Assembly: GCF_901709675.1 (NCBI RefSeq)
Contig: NC_051088.1
Location: forward strand, 17,144,193 to 17,208,192
DNA from: Syngnathus acus
Lineage: Eukaryota > Chordata > Actinopteri > Syngnathiformes > Syngnathidae
Reading direction: 5' to 3'
DNA length: 64,000 nt
The notes under the pieces: model-generated
Seen by the model: only the letters and a program-made list of their open reading frames with translations
Databases searched by the model: none
What the model was told of the DNA's origin: nothing
In this document: positions 24,201-35,076 of the stretch, in pieces
How the letters are laid out: every line of letters starts with the position of its first letter
Numbering within the stretch: position 1 is the first letter of the stretch
Made by a program: the position numbers and the translations under genes

Positions 24201-27200
24201 AAGGCACACATTGGGGAAATCTCACGGCACACCACCAACGACAATCTAATGAAGGAGCATTGAATTTGTTTGGCTGTCAGTATACAAGTCTGACACCCAA
24301 TGATATTAAAAATGATATTTATCCATTTCTGCCATCACACGCAGTTTATAGATTGTAAGTTGATAGATAAATAAATGTGTATGGATAGAAGAGGAGGAAA
24401 TATACCCTTTCGTCAGAGTCGCCGTTCTCTACAAGTAGGCTGTCATTTATGGTCAGGTCTAAGAAAAGAAAAACATGCTTTATTATACGCTCGTTTCATT
24501 GTGATACACTTGAACCAGTTTGTAAGCTACCTTGGCATTTGGATCCATTATAGACAAACGTTTGTAGCATCTAGCACCACCGATATATGTACGTACACGG
24601 AGAATATACATACTAGACTGTACTTCTATTTCTTACCTTTTAACTTGGTTAGGGCTACGTGGCATGGCTTTATATACTTTGTATACTGTTCCTTCAGTTC
24701 TGAAAATAAAATGGAATGGATATGATTATGTCCCTGCAGATGAGAGCTGCTCATTCAACTTAAATAAACAGAACTTAGTCATTTTGCCTTTTTTGTTTAT
24801 TCATCATTTATAAGTTGGATAATATTGTGAATTAAAATAAAAAAAAATCCACTAAACATTACACATGAAGCAATTTCAAAGGCTTGAAGCACAATAATAA
24901 CAGTTTGTTTTTTAACTTACCCGTAACTGTGTTAGCTTGCGGTACTGTTTGGCTATCGGGGCTGTCTGACATGTGCCCGCCATTGCTCTCTATTGAGCAT
25001 TCACTGTCAAACAGAGAGTCATCATCTGCAATTCCCAGGTCCTAACATTGGAAATAAGTGCAATCAATTCAAAACACAAAGAGATTGTTAGGACACACTC
25101 TTTAATTTAAAATGATCCCAATTCTCGGAATTGCTGCTCCAAGCACGTCAGCCACGCTATATAAACATCGCACACCCAGGTTGTCCACATTGCTATCCCG
25201 TCCTGTCTGTTTCCTGCCTTCCCCAAACTGACTCACGTTGCCCACCTAACCTGTTGCTCGACCCGTGTATGACTTCTAACTTGCCTGGCCCATGATTGGA
25301 TCACTAGTTCTGCCTACGCCCTACCTGCTTTGTTTTTGGCTTCATTTTCTTCCTAGGTACGAACTTCTGCCTGTCCCCGACCCTGGTTCGCCCTTGCCAG
25401 CTTCGCTGACGCATCTTCTTCACTCCATTGCCTGTGATGCACTTTCCCTTTACCTCCTATACAACAAATGAGAGTACTGTGTGTGACACATGTGGTTGTG
25501 TTAGGGGTTTTGAGTTTTTCCTTGCCCTTTTGGGAGCTTAAGATCAGGGGATGCTTTGAGAATAATTGTCAATTTTTGTCTATGTGAAGCCCTTTGAGAC
25601 TGCTTGTGATTTAGGGCTATACAAATAAACTTGACTTGACTTGTCCTGTCTGTCCCGTCACAAAAAGCGGTGTCAATTAAGACCGGGCTGCTTAACTTAA
25701 GTTAGATTTTTCAGGGCGCAATGAAATTCAGTTTTGCTCACTAGCAAAACACAATTTATCTGTGTGCACACAAAAAACCCTGATTTAATGATCAAGCTTT
25801 TGGCATTTGGAAGTTATAAAGCCACTAAGTTGACAGGGATGGGGATTTTTTTCTTTCTTTCATGCCACTTTGGACTTTATAGGAAGCAACATCATGCAAA
25901 AAGGCCTTTTCTAACGTCATCCTTTGTTGAGCATCACCACACTTGGGCTAGCAGTGTTTCTTGTTGCTACCTTGCCATTGGCTAGCGGCTCGGGTTCACA
26001 GTCCTCGGTGGAAGAGGACAGTTTCCTTATGCCTAAGGATTTGAAAATGAAATTCCGATTAACGCTGTGATCAAAAAATAGCCACAACTTTGTATGACTG
26101 TCACCGTCACAAAGAATGAAATTACTTTTTTTAGTGGGTTTAGGTGGCGGATACAGGCTGATGTCACAGTTGTTTCTGGCGGTCACAGCATCGTATTCTT
26201 TGTCCGTCACATTGGCTGTGTAGAAGGCTTTAAACCAAGACAGGAACTCCAAGTTTATTTCAAAGTCCCCTTTAATGAGTTCGTCAGCTGGAATGCTCTA
26301 AAGGGAAGCAAAGAAAATGTGAATAGTTTTAGTTCAAGGATTTAAAAGGCCAGTCCTGATATCCTGAGATCAAATATCACAATCAGCACCGCTATCTGCG
26401 GGGATACGCTCCAGATGACCACCACAATAAATGAAAGGAGCAATAGAAATACAGAAATACTGTGTGTGTATTCATGTGTACACGTGAGTGTATATACAGT
26501 ATGTATGTTTATGTACAATGGTACCTTTACTTACCAACTTTATATAATTCATAATAATGAACCAGAAGCGCGCTTTGTTAGCTCACATAACAATTTCTCA
26601 CAATAATATAATCTCTGCAAGTTTTTTTTTACATTTTCTAATGATCATTTGTACAACCTCATGTGGTCACCCTAGCTTGCGTGGACACCATGTTGGTGAC
26701 CCCTGACCTAGAGAAAATAGCTTTTGTTAAAGATTTACACTCAACCCCCGCTCTTTGTGAGGGATAGTGACTGGGCTTGCCGCATATAATCGACGGCCAG
26801 TAAAATGCAGCGGGGGATTTCTTTCCCTCTACTTTAGGAAAAGAAAATACATCTGTGTTCTCCTTTGGGTTTTTTCAAAGGGGGGGAATGGAGCGGGGAT
26901 CCCAGAAAAAAAGATTAACAAAAAGGATGAATTCCTCATACATGAACTCTTAAACGCAACACGACTTTATTTAAGCAAATGAACACTACCTTTGTGATGT
27001 GATTCTTGGTGAAGGCCTCTTGGAGGAGACTGAAGTTGTGCTTGCAGTCAAACTCAGATTGTGCATCAAACTTCGCCTTGCTAATTTCGATTGAGCCTGG
27101 GATGACGCAATCCATGATCTGGCAGTGACACGCGCCTGTCATAGTAACGTGATAACAAACACACACAAACGGTGGCCATTTTACTTTTGGGAAGAAGCGA

Positions 27201-27351
27201 CCATTTTGATTTCCTGAAATGACCAACCTGAAGAAATGTGCTCTATCTCCAGGAAATTGGTTTTCAGAAGAGTATTCAGCCATGTCAGCAAATCCAACCC
27301 ATTCGTCTCATCTGGGATTGAGTCCGGGCTCACGATCACTTGTTTGCTCAT
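16253..27351 (-). CDS. dnmt3b: DNMT3B-type de novo DNA (cytosine-5) methyltransferase with EB1-type CH domain
   Basis: De novo CpG methyltransferase, nuclear. There are 24 coding exons (5' to 3'): 27228-27351, 26990-27135, 26126-26297, 25971-26032, 24921-25041, 24637-24699, 24406-24458, 23670-23729, 23420-23569, 23216-23323, 19934-20063, 19715-19837, 19449-19493, 19301-19380, 18926-19038, 18519-18702, 18175-18259, 17877-18022, 17680-17770, 17435-17583, 17280-17365, 16865-16934, 16563-16678 and 16253-16412. All phases agree, giving 878 aa. Order: CH domain (about 15-145), PWWP (about 268-353), ADD (about 450-578), methyltransferase (about 579-878). Start chosen: ATG at 27351 with A at -3, after a good acceptor at 27356-27357; an ATG at 27366 would sit upstream of that acceptor. 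The C-terminus DYFECE carries six extra residues (SHQQSS). The CH domain suggests the zebrafish dnmt3bb.1 type; the exact paralogue is not settled. Confidence 0.95.
18519..19493 (-). CDS. dnmt3b: dnmt3b ADD zinc-finger exons
   Basis: Four exons (19449-19493, 19301-19380, 18926-19038, 18519-18702). Motifs are [59 protein letters not shown] and [13 protein letters not shown]. The cysteine spacing is that of the ADD domain, which reads unmethylated H3K4 and controls catalytic activity in DNMT3 enzymes. Confidence 0.93.
20532..20852 (-). CDS. BED zinc-finger ORF in dnmt3b intron, candidate alternative first exon
   Basis: An open 107-codon segment starts at ATG 20852 ([20 protein letters not shown]). 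It carries a BED finger, [10 protein letters not shown] with [11 protein letters not shown] (C-x2-C...H-x5-H), as in ZBED proteins and hAT transposases, then a basic/acidic linker ending [10 protein letters not shown]. No transposase body follows; beyond the GAG the reading becomes leucine/serine-rich and unlike a protein. A GAG|GTGACT donor ends the segment at 20532 in phase 0. The next dnmt3b exon (acceptor side 20063) also begins in phase 0. Splicing would give a BED+ADD+MTase protein of about 632 aa without CH or PWWP. The alternative is a decayed hAT fragment. Confidence 0.6.
21540..21860 (-). promoter_or_regulatory. Possible internal dnmt3b promoter with paired ETS sites
   Basis: A GC-rich island in an AT-rich intron. 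It has CGGAAGTG at 21769-21776 and the palindromic CTTCCGGAAG at 21791-21800, both ETS-type. Paired ETS sites are typical of TATA-less vertebrate promoters. It is about 0.9 kb upstream, in minus-strand terms, of the BED ORF start. Promoter activity is inferred. Confidence 0.35.
22135..22180 (+). repeat. SINE-like repeat 3' end
   Basis: CCTTGTGAGGATAAGTGGTT followed by CAGAGGATTGATAGATGG matches the 3' end of the teleost SINE-like family (GAGGATAAGCGGTTCAGA, then GGAT repeats). Confidence 0.6.
23216..23569 (-). CDS. dnmt3b: dnmt3b PWWP-domain exons
   Basis: Two phase-0 exons (50 and 36 codons). The first has [19 protein letters not shown], with the PWWP core SWWP at about residues 286-289, and [13 protein letters not shown]. 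The second has LMPFRKF and [10 protein letters not shown]. The domain binds methylated histone H3K36 in DNMT3 proteins (family knowledge). Exon 23670-23729 just upstream encodes a basic stretch, [10 protein letters not shown]. Confidence 0.93.
25130..25645 (+). mobile_element. Non-LTR retrotransposon 3' end (TTGAC tail)
   Basis: Inserted opposite to dnmt3b in its intron. It ends in AGCCCTTTGAGACTGCTTGT, GATTTAGGGCTATACAAAT, AAACTTGACTTGACTTG. A terminal AAATAAAC plus (TTGAC)n tail is typical of L2/Maui-type fish LINEs and the SINEs they mobilise. The last 100 or so bases are the same as the copy at 47619-47733. The 5' boundary is approximate. Confidence 0.65.
26126..27351 (-). CDS. dnmt3b: dnmt3b exons encoding the EB1-type calponin-homology domain
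   Basis: Three exons (27228-27351, 26990-27135, 26126-26297) encode [66 protein letters not shown], then [20 protein letters not shown] and [12 protein letters not shown]. This follows MAPRE1/EB1 segment by segment (LAWIN, [67 protein letters not shown]). EB1 CH domains bind growing microtubule ends. Whether this copy still does is unknown. MAPRE1 is the gene next to DNMT3B in vertebrates, which suggests where the exons came from. Confidence 0.88.
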
Positions 27352-27969
27352 CTTGCTGAATGCCATGAAGGGAAAAAAAAATGAGAAGCAAATGAACGAA
27401 GATGCAGGATGGTTCTTTGCATGTTGTTCCATCCAAACTGATACGCTATATCCAGTAAATGCTTTTTTACTGGAGTACACGAGTTGGATCAGTGCTTTGA
27501 CTGTAAGGGGAAATCAAATTTAAAAAAAAATCTTTACTTTAATATGTCCTATGCGCTCTCACTATTCAAAACATGGTATTCTGATCACTGCTGCGTTTGT
27601 GGAATATGAAGCAACGCCTTTTTTTTTTTTTGCATCTCAGAGGGCAGCCATTTTGCCACATGCTGCCACTTGAATATCACATCACACATCCAAAGGTCTG
27701 AGGTTGCAAAAAGAAAAAAACAGGTGAGCCATGTCGGTTGTTACCTGAGCCATTAGGCACTATAATGTTATTTTCAGCTGATAGAATGTGGCAAAATGGA
27801 TAAAAACAGGTGGATTTTGCTGCTTAATCAAAATACTGAGTTTAGACTGGTGGAGGCACATAAAACATATTGTAAAGAATTTCTTTTGGACTTCACTTCC
27901 ACTTTAAGTACAGTGTGGAAGTACTCTGGCCACCACTGTTTACTGCACTAATTCAGGTAGTTTTCTTAC

Positions 27970-28436
27970 TTCTGAATGGCTGCATCGAGCTCATGGAAAG
28001 AGTCGAACTTGTCTTGGAAGTCTGCCGGCTGATTTGGGCACAACGTTGTCCGTGTTTCGATAAAGAGGCGCTTGCGTCGCATGAAGCGATAACACCAAGT
28101 GGATCCTCCCAAAAAGTCGGTAATATTCATCGCCTTGGCAACTACCAGGGCGTGGAGACGTAACTCTGTAGTTGACAAGTCTCTCCCACCAGCACGTTGT
28201 TCAAGCGCCCATCTATGAACTTGTTCCTCCAGCTGTGGCCATCTTGCTTTTAGCCCACGATTTGCTTTCTTTGTTTTCTTCATTGCAGTAAGAGCAACCT
28301 TCGCTTTTCGCCACATTCTCACACCTTTCTCACTCACTCCAAACATTCTTCCCGCTGGCCGATTACCGAGTTGGTCCGCATAATTCACAACTTGTAGCTT
28401 GAATTCTGCAGAATATGATTTTCTGTTGGGGGCCAT
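27970..28436 (-). CDS. Pogo-type transposase DNA-binding ORF, candidate alternative exon of dnmt3b
   Basis: An intact 155-codon frame from ATG 28436. It starts with a Brinker-like/CENP-B-like helix-turn-helix (APNRKSYSAEFKLQVVNYAD, GNRPAGRMFGVSEKGVRMWR) and continues into a CENPB-type DNA-binding region (EQVHRWALEQRAGGRDLST, TWCYRFMRRKRLF, CPNQPADFQDKFDSFHEL). Full pogo/Tigger transposases continue into a DDE domain, but here the frame stops after AAIQK. The stop TAA is part of AA|GTAAGA, a near-consensus donor at 27968-27969. Splicing to the acceptor before 27355 joins phase 2 to phase 2 (AA+C = Asn), then Lys, then Met-1 of dnmt3b. The fusion would be about 1035 aa. The alternative is a dead, truncated pogo copy. 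Confidence 0.6.
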
Positions 28437-28747
28437 TGTGTTCAGTCTTTTTCAGTTGTCTCTCATGTAATGTTTACAGTTAACCTTTTTTGTGGTACAA
28501 ATGTAGCAGATACCCGTAGTTGTCAACATTCAAGAGCATGTGAAATTATATATTTTTTATTGATTGATTGGTTGGTTAAGAGATCTTGCTGATTTCTAAA
28601 ACAGGAAAAAAGAGGGACAAAAACATAGAGGAATGTGAACCAGGGAGCAATGACATAAGTAAAGTTTTCTTTTGAATTTGTGAGTTTTGATTTTTTATTT
28701 AAATTGGAAAAAATCCGCGATGTACTGAAGCCGCGATAAACGAACCA

Positions 28748-28768
28748 CAATGTAGCGAGGTATTACTG
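28748..28768 (-). mobile_element. 5' terminal inverted repeat of the pogo-like element
   Basis: The minus strand reads CAGTAATACCTCGCTACATT next to a TA, followed by GGTTCGTTTATCGCGG and CGCGGATTTTT. This is the usual pogo/Tigger terminus. It lies 310 bp upstream of the pogo-type ORF in the right orientation. A matching 3' end near 27.9 kb is not clear; only TACAGT at 27909-27914 agrees. Confidence 0.6.
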
Positions 28769-28769
28769 T

Positions 28770-29877
28770 ATTGTGAATTGCGTCCTCCAGAGATTAGGTT
28801 TACATTTTGCAGCAATGGGCTTTGCTTTCATTATATTGTTAATGGTTCAGTATACTCGGCACGGGTGAATACTTAATTCATTTAAATGGCACTCCAAGGT
28901 AAAAACATTAAAAATTAATAATCAAAAGCAAATTATTACCGCTTTTCACATTTATCGGTACAGCTGCATGCCAACACGGTGGAAGTTTCTTCCGTAGAGA
29001 TTCAAACTAACGTGAAAAGGCCGCAGAGAAATCAATGTGTTCAAGTTAGGCAGGCGCAAAGATTGGCAACGTAAAATGGCCGCCAATTGCTTCACTTCTC
29101 TCAATGACGAGTAGGTCCGTGGGCAGGACGCACTTTGCTGCAATATGATTGGCTGCAGGTCACGCGCCGCTGCATTATGACTGGCTGCCACATCTTGCTA
29201 AAACCCGACCTACTTTATCCAGGCGCGAAAAGAAAAAAAAATCAACCTGAACGAGGCGGTGTTTTTTTATATCCAGCTAAACTAAGCCATCCTAACCCCA
29301 ACCGGAGTCTTAAACTGAACCAAAACCAATGTGATTATTTTGATTCTGTACAAATGTGACCCGTATTTGAAACGCGCTCCAATCTCCAACACTGGTTAAT
29401 AACAACAGAGGTGCCCCCCCCCCCATCCGAAAACCAGTAGACAAATAGCGAACTAAAGTCAAATTTGTGCCGAAGCTGACAGCTTCGTGCAAGTAGTCAT
29501 GCAGGCAAATGGTGCAGGTTTTCTGTCTTTTGTTTCGCTCTACTTGCTTCGAGTGACAAAAGGTGATTTGTCGCCAAACTTTATTCCAAGCAAGACCAGC
29601 TGCCTCGCCTACGCGTGCATACACGCGTTATTATACGGCCCTTGCAAGACCACGATGAAAAAGACAATGCAAGTTTGGATTTCGTTTGTATGATTAAAAG
29701 TACATTACTCCCCAAGCTAGTGCCGAAATGTGTTTTGCATATGCCGCCGATCGGTCTTTGTTACGGGGCGATCATTTCGGTGCGTTTTACAAGGAATTCA
29801 AAAAGCAGAATGTAACTGAGGCTCTATTAATGCTTGCTTGTATGACAGTTTAATTTAAAAAATGGCGCGAGACTTAC
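28770..29877 (-). other. 5' intron of dnmt3b
   Basis: No coding exon supported. A YY1-type AAAATGGCCGCC lies at about 29074-29085. Short minus-strand frames here lack domains and splice partners. Confidence 0.5.
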
Positions 29878-29990
29878 CGTTTCTTTTGCCTCTTTCCTTC
29901 GGAAGAAATGTTCCTCTCTCGACGAATGCTGGCCGGAAGCACGTTTGGCGGGGCCCACCAGTTAGGACGTCCTCGGCTCCTTGCTGAGCG
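29878..29990 (-). promoter_or_regulatory. dnmt3b: Probable 5' UTR exon and promoter of dnmt3b
   Basis: The minus strand has a strong donor, ACG|GTAAGTCTC, at 29877/29878. It is preceded by purine-rich sequence and a local GC-rich stretch (GGGGCCCACC, CGGAAGCACG) at about 29930-30005. This is the best candidate for the main non-coding first exon. It would splice to 27355 or to the pogo-derived exon. TSS not determined; upper boundary approximate. Confidence 0.4.
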
Positions 29991-32900
29991 GTGCAGGTCC
30001 GCACATAGGGTACAAAACAAAGAACAGCGAGGTAACCGGCTGGCTAGCTACTCTTACCCAGTTAGCCCGTCAAAACTAAAACAGATGTAATTTCTAGAGG
30101 AATTTTATGTTAATATATATTTCATGAGACCAGAATTGTCATTAATACAGACAATTGCTGTAAGTGTGATGTAATTAACTCTAACTAATGCTGTAACTCC
30201 CGAGACCGGTCTCTAGAGTCCACATTTTGAAGTTCTTGATCAAGTCTCGGAATGGCCCGACTGGATCTTCTATCTAATACTGATCTGTTATTAAAAAAAA
30301 ATCTATTGCATTCATACCAATAAAATGCGCACGTGGCACTTCTCAGATTTATTCGATTAGCACATTGATTTCACGCAATTTTAAGGCGAATCCATATATC
30401 GGGATATATTTCTTTTTCAAAATTGATCTTTCTGGCAGGGGGGATACTTTATGCATCAAAAATACCAGCGGTATCGGTACGGGTGACGACTGGTATCGGT
30501 GTGGTATCGGACATATGGCCTTTGAACTTTTGGGTGTGACATTACCAATTTGTTATTGTTCCCTGACTATGCAAAGTTCTTACTCACCACTTACCATGCA
30601 TTTGTTTGTTTGTTCTTTAGACACGCCATGTACTTACTTACTTCGTCACATTCTTAGTTTAATCGTGCTTCCAACTGTTGAGGATAGAGACCTCTAATGC
30701 TGGACTTAGAGTTGAACGAGTATTTAGGCAAGCAAACAAGCAGTTAGCAAGTAAGCAACAAGCAATTTATCATCAATGACTACTGTACCACCGTAACCAA
30801 CATGTATGTACACAAACGTGAAACAGGAAGTGGTATCGCCTGAAAACAGCCTTCAAAATAAAGCACCTTACCGCAAATCAAAGCACGACTGAATAACCTA
30901 ACTAACATGAAGAATTCTGAACACCAACCATTTGTTTTCATTGTTAGGCAAAACATTTCCCTCTGTCCAGAACATTCTGGCATAATCCAAAGCCGGCGTC
31001 TAGCATTAGGCGACATCTGATGTCACATCAAGCATTAATGAAAACACAAGATGTAATAGAGTACTGAACATTCTTTGACGCCTTTGGCAGTGTCCGTGAT
31101 TTAGAAAAACATCAGGCATGCATTAAACAGTTCATTAAGGGTCATGAAGGTATTCAGGCAATATACCAAACAACATTTATTTCAAACTACACAGAAATAC
31201 TTATCAGATCATGAAGTTATAAAAACATTTGTCATTACCACATCAAACATGTTTAGTTATGTCTTCTTTATTGATTTAGTGTGTAAGTATAATTATATGC
31301 TTAAAATGTTTCTTTTATTGATTTAATATGTGAATATACTTGTCTGCTTTATTCAATGAGGTGTGAGCATATCTGTTTTTGTAGCTAGGCAGGATTTTTT
31401 GTTTTTTGACCCCATTCCTTCAACTTTATCATAAGTCCTTAATGACATTTGTCAGGGTATAAAAGTAATAATTATGTGCCAAATCAATATTCTTGTACTA
31501 TACCTTAAAAGCCTATGCAGACCATGACCTAATCAAGGGCTTATCTAGTAGATGTAAAAAGCATCTCAAATCAGTAGACCATTAGTCAAGTATGCTAATG
31601 ATGGTATTCAAGTCAAATAGTTGGTTAACAAACTTACTGGGTGGGGGCGAGGCCTTACAAGGGAGATGTTTTTTCAAGGAACCTTTCATAATCCGAATAC
31701 CAATCACACATAACGATGCATGTTTACCGCTTTTAATGCCTGGGAATTCAAAAATGGTCCTATTTTTAAAGGTGGCAGGGGAGTGTTAATGTTACAATTA
31801 CACATAGGTATTTGAAAAACCACTCAAGAATGTGTTGCCACTTCTTGTCACTGTTCGAAGCAGATGTTGTTCAAGATAACCCATGAACAGAAAAGCAGTT
31901 AAACCACTTGGGGGTCCCACTCACACGCGCACACATTCTTTGTTCGTGTCGGCTTCCTCTGGGCCCCTTTGAAAGGTCAGAACAGAAGACAGGATTGCAA
32001 CCTGGGAATTGGAGGCTCTGCGCTTCGCTGCTCGCCTCTTGTTGATTTTTGAGTATGGCAGGAGCCTTCGCAAGTTAAAACGTCATGCTGTGTACAATAG
32101 TGACCTACAGAGGAAAAAACCCAAATTAGAAAATGGTACGTTCAGTAACTGTGCTGAAAGATACTGGACAACTTTCCCCAACAGAGGGCAGTAAAAACCT
32201 GCATTTACATTACAAGGCACCTGGATTTACTCATCTGTGATGTCACTTGGGAAACAAACGTTTTATCTATTCAGTTTGGGGCATATCCTTGCATTTGTCA
32301 AAGTCAATTTCTTATGTGCCCTTGTGCGCTTTCAAGTCATGGCGATTCCATACTAAGTAGTAGAAAGTAGTAGGCCCACTCACATAGTAGTAATTATATG
32401 CACAAGTAGGTAAGTAGATTTGTTTTTACAATGTAAAGTAATCAGTGTGTATAAGAAGCCAAAAGTTTCTGCCCTTTTCAGGCTATGTAGGAATAATTGG
32501 CATGTTTCAATACTTTTGTCCATGTTGTGCACAACACACATCTTAAAAGGCCGAGAATGAGACGGGCCCTCTCATATGCCAATTTGACTTGATCCCTCCA
32601 GCGTTGCTATTGGATGACTGGTGTAGTATGAAGGAGCCGTGCTTTTCCACAGGGCTGTGCCTTAAGGCTGTGTGTAAAACCTGCGATTGCTCTCAGAAGC
32701 TTGTGAGACTGAAAGTGTGCCAGGCAGCACTGTGTGTATCAGCGACGCACTTTTTGGCACTCGTCATACTTTTTGATCGTTGAAAATCATAGTTGGCTTT
32801 TCAAATCTTCAACTGTTGGCGTACAAAAATGAAGTAACATCTTGCTCAAACAGCGCTGACTTCAATGAAACATTTAAAGCTCAGACCTGAGGTACGAACG

Positions 32901-33464
32901 TAATATGCTTACAGTGAAATTAGTTCAACCGATCACTTATCATCAAGCAGCATTTTGGTAGATATTAACAATTATTGTCAAAAATAGGCTTCAAGTAATT
33001 TCGATTTCTAAGACATCAAAATGACTCCGCCATTGACCTCAACCGGAACTAATTTGCTTCATGGTGTAGTACCAAATGTGGAATCCAAACGCATCACATT
33101 AATTTGATTGGTTATCATGTTAAACCCTGAAATACATTGCATTAAAACATGAACATTATCACCCTAACCGAATTAAACACATATATCAAGTCAACACTGT
33201 AATCCAGCTTTCTCCACCCTTTGTACCCGCACGCACACAACCATGTTTTCCTCTCGCTCCATCTTGTGCGAACACAAATCTTCTCAGTGTGGTGCATGTG
33301 AGGTGGCAATGAGCTCTGCTGTTAGCAGTCTGAACCTCGCCGCCACATTATCGTCCATCTCCATTCTTTCCGCTTTCCTTTCTTCATGATTAACCAGACC
33401 CTAACCCAAACCCTCCGTGATGTGTTGTTTCCTGTTACTTGGTTACCAGTTGTCACGATTTGCC

Positions 33465-33690
33465 GGGCCGTTTGCGTTTCTATGGCGATCGTGCCCATTC
33501 TGTCGTCTCCCGATGGCCCGTAGCCACCCCGGCCGCCCGGCCGGGCCTTGACCCGGCCGCTTCTCCTCCCGGCATCCGTGCCTCACGGTCCCACCGGGAT
33601 GTCAGTGTGCGTTGGCGTCATCCCCTCACTCACTGCAGCAGACTGGAAATCCAGCTTGTGGAGGGCCCGGGTTGTGCTTGGCTGGGCAGA
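33465..33690. other. Isolated CpG-rich patch
   Basis: About 225 bp with many CpGs (GCCCGGCCGGGCC, GACCCGGCCGCTTC) in AT-rich DNA. No splice-supported frame. It could be a CpG island or a piece of a GC-rich repeat. Confidence 0.4.
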
Positions 33691-33823
33691 CAAATTTAGA
33701 TTTGCTAGACTAAATGTGCACTCGCCACTCAACTTGTGGCCTCTGCGCAGCTTCGTGTGCATTAACGTCAAGCACAACATCCGGTCAGAACATCAACAGA
33801 AAAGGAAGTGTATTTCCTAGAGG

Positions 33824-33905
33824 TGTGACAATTAAGCAATGAATTGACAACTAATTGACATGAATCAACAATTGTATTGGTAATCGATTAATCGTTTACA
33901 GTCGT
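33824..33905. repeat. ATTAATCG-type MITE fragment
   Basis: Contains ATCGATTAATCG and neighbouring ATTGACA/ATCAACAA phrases shared with 43108-43215, 48296-48370 and 58018-58085. It looks like a hAT-type non-autonomous family common in fish; family assignment is tentative. Confidence 0.45.
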
Positions 33906-35037
33906 ATTTCTCAAACACCAAATCTACCCAAAATAAAATCGGACTCTTGAGATACCACCACAATGACCAAGATTAAAAACATCTACAGGCACAACCGTTC
34001 ACGACATTCAAAAGCAAAGCAGGAAAACAAAAGTAGCTCACGAACGTAAAGTTGCCATATTTTATGCAAATCAATCGCTCCAAATCATTGTTTTTAAGAG
34101 ATGGAAAAATAGTAATCTTTCGAAATGTTTCTTTTTAGCTCCTTTTTCTGGGAGGGGGGCGAGACACCATTCCTTTTACAATGTAATAATTGAAAAAAAA
34201 GTTATGGTACCAGTTAAAATTGTCCATTATCTGAACCACTCAACAAAATACATCTCATGCAAATATAAAGTTGGTATTGTGTTTCACGCATCACTAGAGA
34301 GAATCTGCATACAAACGTTAAGAATTCTACTTTTAATGATACCAAAAGAAATGTATTACGTTCAGTGTTAGGAGAGCCACACAATATACATGAAATGATG
34401 CAAGTTGCGCTTTGTGGGGATGGGTCGGCTCTCGGATGGGACACAAAGGAGCTGCAGTTTTCAGCTCCACCTTGAGGGGGGCAGTAGTGGTCAGGTTGTT
34501 TTGAATGATGCAACGAGTGGCGTCAACTTGTCAGCCTAACTGAGGCCGATTCCTCATCACCCGCCGTCAGGCTGTGTGCCACGCATTGTCTTCACTTCAA
34601 CACCCATTGCTCCACGTCACTTTGATTCTTTGCCCCCGTTTACCGGCCGCCTGGTGCAGTGCTGTGCCTCCTCCACCCGGCCGCTCTCTTTCAGGTTCTT
34701 TCACAGAGGATGTGTGATGAAATAAATGTGTTGCCTTAAGGCGTGACTATGACTGGAGGAAAACGAGTCCAAGGCCTTTGTAAGGATAAATTGCTGACAA
34801 GCCTTTTTGGTGGATACGGGTCACCCGAGAGTTTGTAGATGGGTGCGAAAATGCTGTCATCAGTAGATTGAGGAGCTTAAAGTGAAATGAATGTCCTTTC
34901 ATAGTCTACGTCACAATGTTAGCTGGAGGCAAAAGAAACTTACGCTGGAGGCAACAAAACGGAAGCCAGGAGTAAACACCGTTACGTGTCGAAAAATGTA
35001 TTCTTCTTGTGTTGTTTGGTTGCCAAAACTATAAAAG

Positions 35038-35076
35038 CACATCTTAGCGTCACATCTTAGCGTCACATCTTAGCGT
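35038..35076. repeat. Three tandem copies of a 13-mer
   Basis: CACATCTTAGCGT is repeated three times perfectly. Confidence 0.9.
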
